64,000 nucleotides of DNA from Lysobacter silvisoli (lineage in GTDB: Bacteria > Pseudomonadota > Gammaproteobacteria > Xanthomonadales > Xanthomonadaceae). The position numbers were made by a program, and so were the translations under genes. Below are positions 12,906 through 19,780 of this stretch, piece by piece (position 1 is the first letter of the stretch; every line of letters begins with the position of its first letter). The notes under the pieces were generated by a model. That model had not been told where the DNA came from, searched no databases, and saw only the letters and a list, made by a program, of their open reading frames with translations. The stretch spans positions 1 to 64,000 of the forward strand of contig NZ_QTSU01000001.1 in the NCBI RefSeq assembly GCF_003382365.1, read 5' to 3'.

Positions 12906-13523
12906 ATGACGCCACGCCGCTACGCCCCGACCCTCGTGCTGCCGCTGCTGGCCCTGGCGCTGGCGGCCTGCGACCGGCCGGCGCCCGCGCCGCCGGCCGC
13001 GCCCGAGGCGCCGAAGCCGGCGCAGCCCGCCGCGGCGCCCGACGCGCCGACAGCCGCGCCCGAAGGCGCCGCGCCCTCGGACACGCCGGAGCTGAACATC
13101 GCGACCCTGGACAAGGGCCAATACGACCTGGCCGCGCACCGCGGCAAGTGGGTGGTGGTGAATTTCTGGGCGACCTGGTGCGCGCCGTGCCTGAAGGAAA
13201 TGCCCGAGCTGTCGGCGATGGACGCCATGCGCGAACACATCGAAGTGATCGGCCTGGCCTACGAGGAAATCGAGCCGGCCGACATGCGTGCGTTCCTCAA
13301 GACCCATCCGGTGGTCTACCCCATCGCCATCGTCGATACCTACGATCCGCCCAAGGCCTTCGAAACCCCGCGCGGCCTGCCCATGACCTATCTGATCGGC
13401 CCGGACGGCAAGGTCGCCGACAAGTTCCTGGGCCCGGTCACCGCGGCCATGATCGAAGGCGCGATCGCCAAGGCCGGCGGTCCCAAGCCCGGCGAATCGG
13501 TCGAGGCTAAGGCCGGCACGTGA
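12906..13523 (+). CDS. TlpA/ResA-type thioredoxin lipoprotein
   Basis: A 205-aa predicted lipoprotein with a thioredoxin domain facing the periplasm. The signal peptide ends in a lipobox (LAAC, Cys22), followed by a Pro/Ala-rich linker to about residue 60. The thioredoxin domain carries the redox motif WCAPC (Trp91-Cys95) and the cis-Pro region GLPMTYLI. It probably reduces disulfides, for example in cytochrome or secreted-protein maturation. ATG 12906 is preferred over ATG 12897 (which overlaps the yihY stop) because GAGG at 12892-12895 is about 10 bases away. Its stop overlaps the acylphosphatase start. Confidence 0.88.
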   Translation: MTPRRYAPTLVLPLLALALAACDRPAPAPPAAPEAPKPAQPAAAPDAPTAAPEGAAPSDTPELNIATLDKGQYDLAAHRGKWVVVNFWATWCAPCLKEMPELSAMDAMREHIEVIGLAYEEIEPADMRAFLKTHPVVYPIAIVDTYDPPKAFETPRGLPMTYLIGPDGKVADKFLGPVTAAMIEGAIAKAGGPKPGESVEAKAGT

Positions 13524-13789
13524 GCGCGGCGCGCTACTACGTCAGCGGCAAGGTCCAGGGCGTGTGGTTCCGCGCGTCCACGCGCGAGCAGGCGCTGGCG
13601 CTAGGCCTGCGCGGCTACGCGCGCAACCTGGCCGACGGGCGGGTGGAAGTGCTGGCGGCCGGCGCGGACGACGCGCTGACCCAGTTGCAAGCCTGGCTGC
13701 AGCGCGGACCGACGCATGCGCGCGTGGACCGCGTGCTGCGCGAGGACGCCGGCGAACACGAGGCCGGGGACGGCTTTGTTTGCAGCTGA
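13520..13789 (+). CDS. acyP: Acylphosphatase
   Basis: A small cytoplasmic acylphosphatase of 89 aa that hydrolyses acyl phosphates such as carbamoyl or 1,3-bisphosphoglycerate. It has the phosphate-binding loop and catalytic arginine (GKVQGVWFR, residues 9-17) and the catalytic asparagine in GYARNLADG (about Asn36). The GTG start overlaps the stop codon of the thioredoxin gene (GTGA), giving translational coupling and a three-gene operon with yihY. Confidence 0.92.
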   Translation: MSAARYYVSGKVQGVWFRASTREQALALGLRGYARNLADGRVEVLAAGADDALTQLQAWLQRGPTHARVDRVLREDAGEHEAGDGFVCS

Positions 13790-13798
13790 GCGCGGCGC

Positions 13799-14638
13799 TC
13801 AGGCCGGGCCGGGCTCGGCCATGAGCCGACCGCCGCGCCATTCGCGCTGCTCGCGGATGTAACCGCACCGCTGCAGGTAATCGAAGATCGAGCGCACCGT
13901 GACCACCGGATAGTCGCCGGACAGGCGCGTGGCCACCGGATGATCGGTGAAGGCGACGTTGGCCGCGAACAGCCCGCCCAGCACGCGCTTGGTGTAGGGC
14001 ACATGGATGCGGTCGGGCTTGAATCCATCGGCCTGCGCGCGCCGGTAGGCCGCACGGCGGTCGCCGATGCCCGCGCCTTCGTCCGCGCTCGCGGCCAGCA
14101 TCTCCAGCACCCAGGCGGTGGAGTTCTGATACTCCTTGCTGCCCGGCCGGGCGATCAGGCTGTAATGCGGCTGGTGCAGCGCGCGCTGCGGCAGCGCCTG
14201 CATCCGCGCGGCCAGCCGCTGCGCCTGCGCCGGCTGCAGCCAGACGATGCGCGCGTCCTGGTTGACCAGGTCGTCGCTGAAGAAATTGACCAGCCCTTGC
14301 GCATACAGCCGCGAGCGATCGCTGCCGCATTCGTTGAGCAGATGCACCACGGTCCAGCGGCCGTTGGCGTGATCGCGCACCGCGAAGCCGACGTGGCTGT
14401 AGACCAGGCCTTGCGCCGACAGATCCGTGCCCACGCGCGCCACCAGCGCCGCCGGCGCGTCGGCCTGGTCCAGCGCCTGCGCCACGCGCAGCGCCGTGGC
14501 CGCGGCGGCGGCGACTTTCTCCGCCGGCACGGTTTGCGTTTCGCAGTGGGTGCCGGCCAGTGCGGGCGGTGCGAACGCGGCGGCCAGCAGGGCGGCGCAC
14601 AGGATCAGTGCTCGCCAAGACGAGGTGGGGTTACGCAT
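13799..14638 (-). CDS. Exported DUF2145 family protein
   Basis: A 279-aa exported protein of the uncharacterised DUF2145 family. ATG 14638 has GAAGGAAG about 10 bases upstream and starts a signal peptide cleaved after ALA near residue 28. The conserved core is VYSHVGFAVRDH (about 80-91) and VVHLLNECGSDRSRLYAQGL (about 96-115). A TTG start at 14662 is possible but less likely. The gene converges on acyP (9-base gap) and follows another exported hypothetical gene by 31 bases, so the two are probably co-transcribed. No function is known. Confidence 0.8.
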   Translation of the reverse strand: MRNPTSSWRALILCAALLAAAFAPPALAGTHCETQTVPAEKVAAAAATALRVAQALDQADAPAALVARVGTDLSAQGLVYSHVGFAVRDHANGRWTVVHLLNECGSDRSRLYAQGLVNFFSDDLVNQDARIVWLQPAQAQRLAARMQALPQRALHQPHYSLIARPGSKEYQNSTAWVLEMLAASADEGAGIGDRRAAYRRAQADGFKPDRIHVPYTKRVLGGLFAANVAFTDHPVATRLSGDYPVVTVRSIFDYLQRCGYIREQREWRGGRLMAEPGPA

Positions 14639-14669
14639 GGGGAGTGGCTTCCTTCGGAGCAATGGGACG

Positions 14670-15110
14670 TCAGCCGATCGGCCGGCTATGCAGCAGCGAG
14701 CGCGCGCGCTCGTTGGGCACGAAGCACAGCTTGTGACCGTCGACGCTGAGCAGCCAGCCGGCGGCGACCGCGCTGACCACCACCGCCTGGCCCGCGCGCA
14801 GGCCCAGTTCCTTGGCCGCCTCGGCCGACAGGTAGACCACGAACGAGGCGCCCACGCCCACGGCCGACACGGTCACGGCCACGCCCTGGGCGCTGGCGCC
14901 GACCGCGGTGACCGAGAACTTGGCGCCTTCCGACAGCGCCAGCGACACCGCCACCGGTACTTCGACCGAGGCGTTTAGGCTGGCTTCGGACTGGCGGCTG
15001 ACGGCGTCGGACTGCACGGCGGCAAAGGCTGGCGTCCCTGCCAGCAGGCCGAACACGGCCATCGAAACCACCACTAGGGTCGGAGTGCGGCGGGGCGGGA
15101 TCCTGGCCAT
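14670..15110 (-). CDS. Exported hypothetical protein
   Basis: A 146-aa exported protein of unknown function. Residues 1-33 form a signal peptide (MARIPPRRTP, hydrophobic stretch, cleavage near AFA-A). The mature part is rich in Val, Ala and Ser with alternating hydrophobic residues, consistent with beta structure, and ends with a more polar SVDGHKLCFVPNERA segment. ATG 15110 is chosen because the signal peptide starts there. It is the first gene of a probable operon with the DUF2145 gene. I do not recognise a named family. Confidence 0.65.
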   Translation of the reverse strand: MARIPPRRTPTLVVVSMAVFGLLAGTPAFAAVQSDAVSRQSEASLNASVEVPVAVSLALSEGAKFSVTAVGASAQGVAVTVSAVGVGASFVVYLSAEAAKELGLRAGQAVVVSAVAAGWLLSVDGHKLCFVPNERARSLLHSRPIG

Positions 15111-15207
15111 GGCGCTGACTCGTTGGGGAGTGCGGCCACGCTGTTCGTGGCCGCGGGCCCGTGCAAGAGGCACCGGTGAGGTGCCTCCCTAAGCGCCGCG
15201 CGGTAGC

Positions 15208-15219
15208 GTATTTTTATAC
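15208..15219 (+). promoter_or_regulatory. AT-rich palindrome and -10-like site at the XRE gene start
   Basis: GTATTTTTATAC is an inverted repeat (GTAT..ATAC) ending 3 bases before the XRE start codon. It overlaps TATTTT and TTATAC, both -10-like. No ribosome site is visible, so the mRNA could be leaderless and the palindrome could be an autoregulatory operator. Confidence 0.35.
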
Positions 15220-15222
15220 CCC

Positions 15223-15966
15223 ATGGCCCTGTCCCTGGAACTCGTCGACGCCCTGAAGCGCTTTCTGCGCGCCCAGGACCTCACTTACCGCGACCTGGCC
15301 GCGCGCCTGAAGCTCAGCGAGGCGGCGGTCAAACGCATGTTCTCCAAGCGCGCGATGAGCCTGGAGCGGCTGGAGCAGATCTGCGACGTGCTCGACATCG
15401 GCCTGGTCGAACTCAGCGCCGAGGCCGCGCGCGGCCGCACCGCCATGGCCGAGCTCAGCGAGGCCCAGGAACAGGCGCTGGTGGACGAGCCGGCGTTGCT
15501 GCTGGCGCTGTTTCTGACCTTGAATCGCTGGAAACAGGCGGACGTGCAGGAGCATTTCCTGTTCGACGACGCGCAATGGACGCGGTTGCTGGTGCGCCTG
15601 GACCGGCTGGGCATCATCGAGCTGATGCCGGGCAACCGCGGCCGCCCGCTGACCGCGCGCAATTTCCGCTGGCGCGCGGACGGGCCGATGGAGCGCTACT
15701 TCCGCCTGAACCTGCTGGGCGACTACTTCGCCGATCCCTTCGACGGCGAACAGGACGTGCTGTTGCTGCTCAGCGGCAGCCTCAGTCCGGCCGGCATCCG
15801 CCAGCTCAAGCAGCGGCTGGGCGAGGTGGCGCGCGAGTTCGACGCGCTGCTGGCGCGCGATGCGGCGCTGAGCGCGCAGCAGCGGGTGGGGGTGAGCCTG
15901 GTGCTGGCGCAGAAGCCTTGGTTGCTGCAGTTGTTTCATCCCTATCGGCGGTCGCAGGCGGGGTGA
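15223..15966 (+). CDS. XRE-type helix-turn-helix transcriptional regulator
   Basis: A 247-aa DNA-binding regulator. An XRE/Cro-type helix-turn-helix occupies residues about 8-65 (LTYRDLAARLKLSEAAVKRM, then LEQICDVLDIGLVEL). The rest is a mainly helical C-terminal domain of unknown ligand, with a possible winged-helix part near residues 90-150 (WTRLLVRLDRLGIIELMPG). Homologous regulators are common in Xanthomonadaceae. There is no ribosome site, and a -10-like palindrome abuts the start. The target genes are not known. Confidence 0.8.
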   Translation: MALSLELVDALKRFLRAQDLTYRDLAARLKLSEAAVKRMFSKRAMSLERLEQICDVLDIGLVELSAEAARGRTAMAELSEAQEQALVDEPALLLALFLTLNRWKQADVQEHFLFDDAQWTRLLVRLDRLGIIELMPGNRGRPLTARNFRWRADGPMERYFRLNLLGDYFADPFDGEQDVLLLLSGSLSPAGIRQLKQRLGEVAREFDALLARDAALSAQQRVGVSLVLAQKPWLLQLFHPYRRSQAG

Positions 15967-16187
15967 ACGCCGGGCCGGTGGATGGGTCTCGGAGCGCGGG
16001 GCTCGGGGGAATCGCGGCTTACGCCGCTCCCACAGGAAGCAGAGCAAGCTTTCGCGCCTTTGCCTCTGATTCCCCCTTTGAAAGGGGGCTAGGGGGGATT
16101 TGCTTTTGCTTCGAAGCACCGCGATCTGCGCAACATCACGGTCGCGGCTCACGCCGCTCCTACCCCAAGGCCGAAGCGCTGGCCGGC
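15967..16187. repeat. Intergenic repeat cluster
   Basis: This gap between convergent genes is mostly repeats: a TCGCGGCTTACGCCGCTCC unit at 16013-16032, a CCCCCTTTGAAAGGGGG palindromic unit at about 16071-16103, and a second TCGCGGCTCACGCCGCTCC unit at 16143-16161. The CCCCCTTTG unit recurs at 19628-19752. No gene is seen. Confidence 0.65.
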
Positions 16188-16979
16188 TTACTTCTTCTTG
16201 GCGACGGTGTTCTTCGCGCCCAGCGGTTTCAGCGCCCGGTAGCGCTCCTTCTTCGGCTTGCCCGTCAGCGGCGGGAACTCGATCTTCTGCGCCGGCACCT
16301 TGTGCTCCGGCGCGCGCGCGAGCAGGTCGCGGATCAGGGTCAGCCGGCCCTGGCGCTGGTCGTTGAAGTCCACCAGGGTCCAGGGTGCGTGCTTGGTATG
16401 GGTGGCGGCGAGCATGGCCTCGCGCGCGCGGGTGTAGTCGTCGTAATGCTTGCGCGCTTCCACGTCGATGGGCGAGAGCTTCCAGCGCTTGAGCGGGTCG
16501 GCCAGGCGTTCGGCGAAGCGCTCCTCCTGCTTGTCCTGGTCGCAGCACAGCCAGTACTTGAACAGCACGATGCCGTCGTCGGTGAGCAGCTTTTCGAACG
16601 CGGGCGCCTGCTTGAGGAAGGCCGCCACCTGCGCGGGCTTGGCGTAGCCCATGACCTGTTCCACGCCGGCGCGGTTGTACCAGCTGCGGTCGAACAGCAC
16701 GATTTCGCCGGCGGCCGGCAGATGCGAGACGTAGCGCTGGAAATACCACTGCGTGCTTTCGCGGTCGCTGGGCTTGGGCAGCGCGACCACGTGGCATTGG
16801 CGCGGGTTCAGATGCTGCGAGATCGCCTCGATCACGCCGCCCTTGCCGGCGGTGTCGCGGCCTTCCAGGATCACCATCACCCGCTGGCCGCTGTGCTGCA
16901 CCCAACGCGCCACCTCGACCAGCTCGCGTTGCAGCGGTTCCAGCTGGGCTTCGTAGTCCTTGCGCTTGAGCTTACTCAT
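16188..16979 (-). CDS. Polyphosphate kinase 2 (PPK2 family)
   Basis: A 263-aa class I PPK2 that transfers phosphate between polyphosphate and nucleoside diphosphates. The Walker A loop is EGRDTAGKGG (about residues 38-47) and the Walker B-like segment is LFDRSWYNRAGVE (about 95-107); the lid region contains basic residues near RFAERLADPLKRWK. A lysine-rich tail ends the protein. Its start overlaps the stop of an XRE regulator gene by 4 bases (ATGA), so the two are translationally coupled. Preference for ADP or GDP cannot be told. Confidence 0.9.
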   Translation of the reverse strand: MSKLKRKDYEAQLEPLQRELVEVARWVQHSGQRVMVILEGRDTAGKGGVIEAISQHLNPRQCHVVALPKPSDRESTQWYFQRYVSHLPAAGEIVLFDRSWYNRAGVEQVMGYAKPAQVAAFLKQAPAFEKLLTDDGIVLFKYWLCCDQDKQEERFAERLADPLKRWKLSPIDVEARKHYDDYTRAREAMLAATHTKHAPWTLVDFNDQRQGRLTLIRDLLARAPEHKVPAQKIEFPPLTGKPKKERYRALKPLGAKNTVAKKK

Positions 16980-17332
16980 CGTGCGGCCTTCTTGCGCGGC
17001 GCGCGGCTGCGCTTGGTGCCGGCCATGGCGCTGGCCACCTCCAGCAGCGCGCCTTGCTGGCTGCTGTTGAGCGCGCGGTAGGCGGCGAGCAGGTCGTGCT
17101 CGCCCTGGGTGCGGGCCGGGTCCAGGGTGCTGGCCAGCTCCGACAGCAGCGCCCCGGCGGGCACGCCGAAGGTGCGGGCCAGGGCGTCGAGCTGGTCCTT
17201 GCCGGGCAGCTTGTCGCCCTGCAGCCAGGCGCTGACGGTGGCCACGCCCGCGCGCGGGATCGCGGTGGCGATGTCGGCCGCGTTCATGCCGCGGGCCTTG
17301 GCGAGCAGACGCAGGGTGGTGCCTAGCGGCAT
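16976..17332 (-). CDS. XRE-type helix-turn-helix protein upstream of ppk2
   Basis: A 118-aa protein with an N-terminal helix-turn-helix (LAKARGMNAADIATAIPRAG, then VSAWLQGDKLPGKDQL, residues about 8-50) and a basic C-terminal tail (GTKRSRAPRKKAAR). ATG 17332 is chosen because AGGAG lies about 9 bases upstream; the frame extends to GTG 17359 without support. It overlaps the PPK2 start by 4 bases, so it may control polyphosphate metabolism, but that is inferred from position only. Confidence 0.75.
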   Translation of the reverse strand: MPLGTTLRLLAKARGMNAADIATAIPRAGVATVSAWLQGDKLPGKDQLDALARTFGVPAGALLSELASTLDPARTQGEHDLLAAYRALNSSQQGALLEVASAMAGTKRSRAPRKKAAR

Positions 17333-17361
17333 GGCGAGCACTCCTTGTGAGCGGAACACGA

Positions 17362-17886
17362 TTAACTGGGTTCGTGCAGACGCGGACGCAACGTGGCCAG
17401 GTTGCAGGGCCGGGTGCGGGCGTCGAGCTGGGCGCGGACGATGCGCTCCCAGGCGGTGCGGCAGGCCGAGGTGGAGCCGGGCAGACAGAACAGGAAGGTG
17501 CCGTTAGCCAGGCCTGCGAAGGCGCGCGACTGCAGCGTGGACGTGCCGATCTCTTCGAAGCTCAGCGCGCGGAACAGTTCGCCGAAGCCCGGCATTTCCT
17601 TGTCCAGCAGCGGCAGCAGCGCTTCGGGCGTGGAGTCGCGGCCGGTGAAGCCGGTGCCGCCGGTGACCAGGATGCCGTCGGCGCGGCGGTCGGCGATCCA
17701 CTGCGACACCACCGCGCGCAGACGGTAACGGTCGTCGGGTAGGAGCTGGCGGTCGTACAGCTGGTGGCCGGCGTCGCGCAGCGCCTGGACGAGGTAATCG
17801 CCAGAGCTGTCTTCGGCGAGGGTGCGCGAGTCCGATACGGTCAGCACGCACAGTTGCAACGGGATGAAGTCGCGTTCTGCGGTCAT
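17362..17886 (-). CDS. moaB: Molybdenum cofactor biosynthesis protein MoaB
   Basis: A 174-aa cytoplasmic protein of the MoaB/Mog family, which adenylylates molybdopterin during molybdenum cofactor synthesis. The family motifs TVSDSRT (residues 16-22), LVTGGTGFTGRDSTPEA (about 74-90) and FCLPGSTSACRTAW (about 133-146) are present. Length is normal. Its start overlaps the stop of the upstream LysR-type gene by 4 bases (ATGA). It is probably MoaB rather than MogA by length. Confidence 0.92.
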   Translation of the reverse strand: MTAERDFIPLQLCVLTVSDSRTLAEDSSGDYLVQALRDAGHQLYDRQLLPDDRYRLRAVVSQWIADRRADGILVTGGTGFTGRDSTPEALLPLLDKEMPGFGELFRALSFEEIGTSTLQSRAFAGLANGTFLFCLPGSTSACRTAWERIVRAQLDARTRPCNLATLRPRLHEPS

Positions 17887-18809
17887 CGGCGCAGCCTAAC
17901 CGATCGTGCGCGATCGCGGCCACGCCCGCGCGGCGGCGGCGCGAACTCGGCGGTCAGCCAATCCCACACCGCCTGTTGCGCTGGACCGGCGTGGCCGCGT
18001 TGGCGCAGCAGGCGCCCGGCGGGCGCGGGCAGCTCCGGGCCGAACGGCGCGACCAGCACGCCGCGCGCCAGATCGTCCTGGACCAGGCTGTGACTGAGCA
18101 GGGCCACGCCCTGGCCGGCCACCGCGGCCTGGATCGCATGGCTTTCCTCGCTGAAGCGCAGGCCGCCGCGCACATCGCCGTGGCGCAGCCGGGCTTGGCG
18201 CAGCCAGTGCGTCCACGTCGGGCGGTCCGGCGCGGGGCGATGCCAGTCGAAATGGATCAGGCGCTGCGCGGCCAGGTCGGCGGGCGTGCGCAAGGCCAGG
18301 CGCGGACTGGCCACGGGCAGGAAACGGTCGTCGGGCAGGGCCTGCGCTTCCAGCTCCGCTTCGTCGCGGCCGCCGTAGCGCACCGCCAGGTCGGCGCCGC
18401 CGTGGGTCAGGTCGACCACCGCGTGCGAGGCCAGGATGCGCAGTTCGACGCGCGGATGCAGTTGCTGGAAGCGCGGCAGCCGCGGCAGCAGCCAATGCGC
18501 GGCAAAGGCCGGCGTCACCGCCAGGGTCACCGCCTGCGCGCGCGGCGGCGCCAGCGCGGCCAGCGCTTCGGCGAAGGCGTCGAAGCCCTGGCGCAGCACC
18601 GGCAACAGGCTGTGCGCGGCGGCGGTGAGCTCGACCCGGCGGGTGTGGCGCTCGAACAGCGCCAGGCCCAGCCAGGTTTCCAACTGGCGGATCTGGTGGC
18701 TAACCGCGGCGGCGGTGACCGCCAGTTCCTCGGCGGCGAGCTTGAAGCTGCGGTGGCGCGCGGCGGCTTCGAAGGCGCGCAGTTGCGACAGCGGCGGAAG
18801 ACGGCGCAT
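17883..18809 (-). CDS. LysR-type transcriptional regulator, GcvA-like
   Basis: A 308-aa LysR-type regulator. The N-terminal winged helix-turn-helix covers residues 5-64 (LPPLSQLRAFEAAARHRSF, then AVSHQIRQLETWLGLALFER); residues about 90-295 form the periplasmic-binding-like effector domain. The opening MRRLPPLSQLRAF is typical of the GcvA/AmpR branch, so ATG 18809 is preferred over the longer frame to 18899. It is divergent from an azoreductase gene, a common arrangement in which the regulator controls its neighbour. Its stop overlaps the moaB start. Confidence 0.85.
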   Translation of the reverse strand: MRRLPPLSQLRAFEAAARHRSFKLAAEELAVTAAAVSHQIRQLETWLGLALFERHTRRVELTAAAHSLLPVLRQGFDAFAEALAALAPPRAQAVTLAVTPAFAAHWLLPRLPRFQQLHPRVELRILASHAVVDLTHGGADLAVRYGGRDEAELEAQALPDDRFLPVASPRLALRTPADLAAQRLIHFDWHRPAPDRPTWTHWLRQARLRHGDVRGGLRFSEESHAIQAAVAGQGVALLSHSLVQDDLARGVLVAPFGPELPAPAGRLLRQRGHAGPAQQAVWDWLTAEFAPPPRGRGRDRARSVRLRR

Positions 18810-18820
18810 AGATGAATAAA

Positions 18821-18840
18821 ATTTGTCTGTTACGGCAAAT
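18821..18840. promoter_or_regulatory. Putative LysR operator between lysR and azoreductase genes
   Basis: ATTTG (18821-18825) and CAAAT (18836-18840) form an inverted repeat with a 10-base spacer in the AT-rich divergent promoter region. This is the form expected of a LysR-type binding site. Confidence 0.45.
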
Positions 18841-18928
18841 CTTATCGTTTGTCGCGTGATCTTGCTGGGAGGAAAGTGGTCGCCATTCCGGGGACGCACA
18901 AATCCACATCATTCATCAGGAGATGACC

Positions 18929-19612
18929 ATGGCGACCTTGCTCCACCTCGATGCCAGCGCGCGGCCGGGCCGTTCCGGCGAGCGGCCGCACGGCTCGCAT
19001 ACCCGCCGCTTGTCGGCGCGCTTCGTCCAGCAATGGCGGCAGGCTCGCCCCGGCGACCGGGTGATCTACCGCGACCTGGGCCTGGCGCCGCCGCGGCCGG
19101 TCACCGGCGACTGGATCCATGCGGCGTTCACCCCGCCCGCACAGCGCGAGCCCTGGATGCACCAGGCGCTGGCCGAAAGCGATGCTCTGGTCGACGAACT
19201 GCTGTCGGCGGACCTGATCGTGGCCGGCGTGCCCATGTACAACTTCGGCGTGCCGGCGGGGTTCAAGGCCTACATCGACAACATCGTGCGCGTGGGCCGC
19301 ACCTTCGGCTTCGACCGCGAACGCGTGGGCGAGCCGTACTGGCCGCTGCTGGCGGGGCAGGGCAAGCGCATCGCGGTGCTGAGCGCGCGCGGCGACTACG
19401 GTTACGACGAGCGCCTGCGCGCGATGAACCATGTCGAGCCCGCGATCCGCACGCCGCTGGGCTACCTGGGCGTGGACTGGGCCGGCTCGGTGGCGGTGGA
19501 GTACGACGAGTTCGGTGGCGAGCGGCTGCAGCGGTCGATGGAGGCGGCCGAGGCGGGCGTCGATGCGTTGGTGGCGCAGCTGCTCGCGGATGAGACGGCC
19601 GTGGCAGCCTGA
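18929..19612 (+). CDS. FMN-dependent NADH-azoreductase-like protein
   Basis: A 227-aa flavodoxin-fold reductase like AzoR, which reduces quinones and azo compounds with NADH. The N-terminal DASARPGRSG region (about 9-18) replaces the usual SPR phosphate loop. VPMYNFGVPAGFKAYID (about 100-116) is the classic azoreductase FMN motif, and LSARGDYG follows near 153. ATG 18929 is 6 bases from AGGAG; ATG 18923 directly abuts it and is less likely. It is divergent from a LysR-type gene that may control it. Confidence 0.85.
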   Translation: MATLLHLDASARPGRSGERPHGSHTRRLSARFVQQWRQARPGDRVIYRDLGLAPPRPVTGDWIHAAFTPPAQREPWMHQALAESDALVDELLSADLIVAGVPMYNFGVPAGFKAYIDNIVRVGRTFGFDRERVGEPYWPLLAGQGKRIAVLSARGDYGYDERLRAMNHVEPAIRTPLGYLGVDWAGSVAVEYDEFGGERLQRSMEAAEAGVDALVAQLLADETAVAA

Positions 19613-19625
19613 GCCCACCGCTGAT

Positions 19626-19752
19626 CTTCCCCCTTTGTTGAGGGGGACTGAGGGGGATTTGTTTTTTGGCGCAGCGGGGTAAGAGCAACAGCAAAAGCAA
19701 AATCCCCCGTCATCCGCTGTGCGGATGCCGCCCCCTTTTTCAAAGGAGGCTA
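19626..19752. repeat. Composite inverted repeat of CCCCCTTTG units
   Basis: CCCCCTTTGTTGAGGGGG..GGGGGATTT (about 19629-19660) is mirrored by AAATCCCCC..GCCCCC..CAAAGG (about 19701-19747). A single unit of the same family is at 16071-16103. It lies between convergent genes and may terminate both transcripts. Confidence 0.65.
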
Positions 19753-19780
19753 AAAGCGGGCTGGTTGTTCCGGGGTGTTC

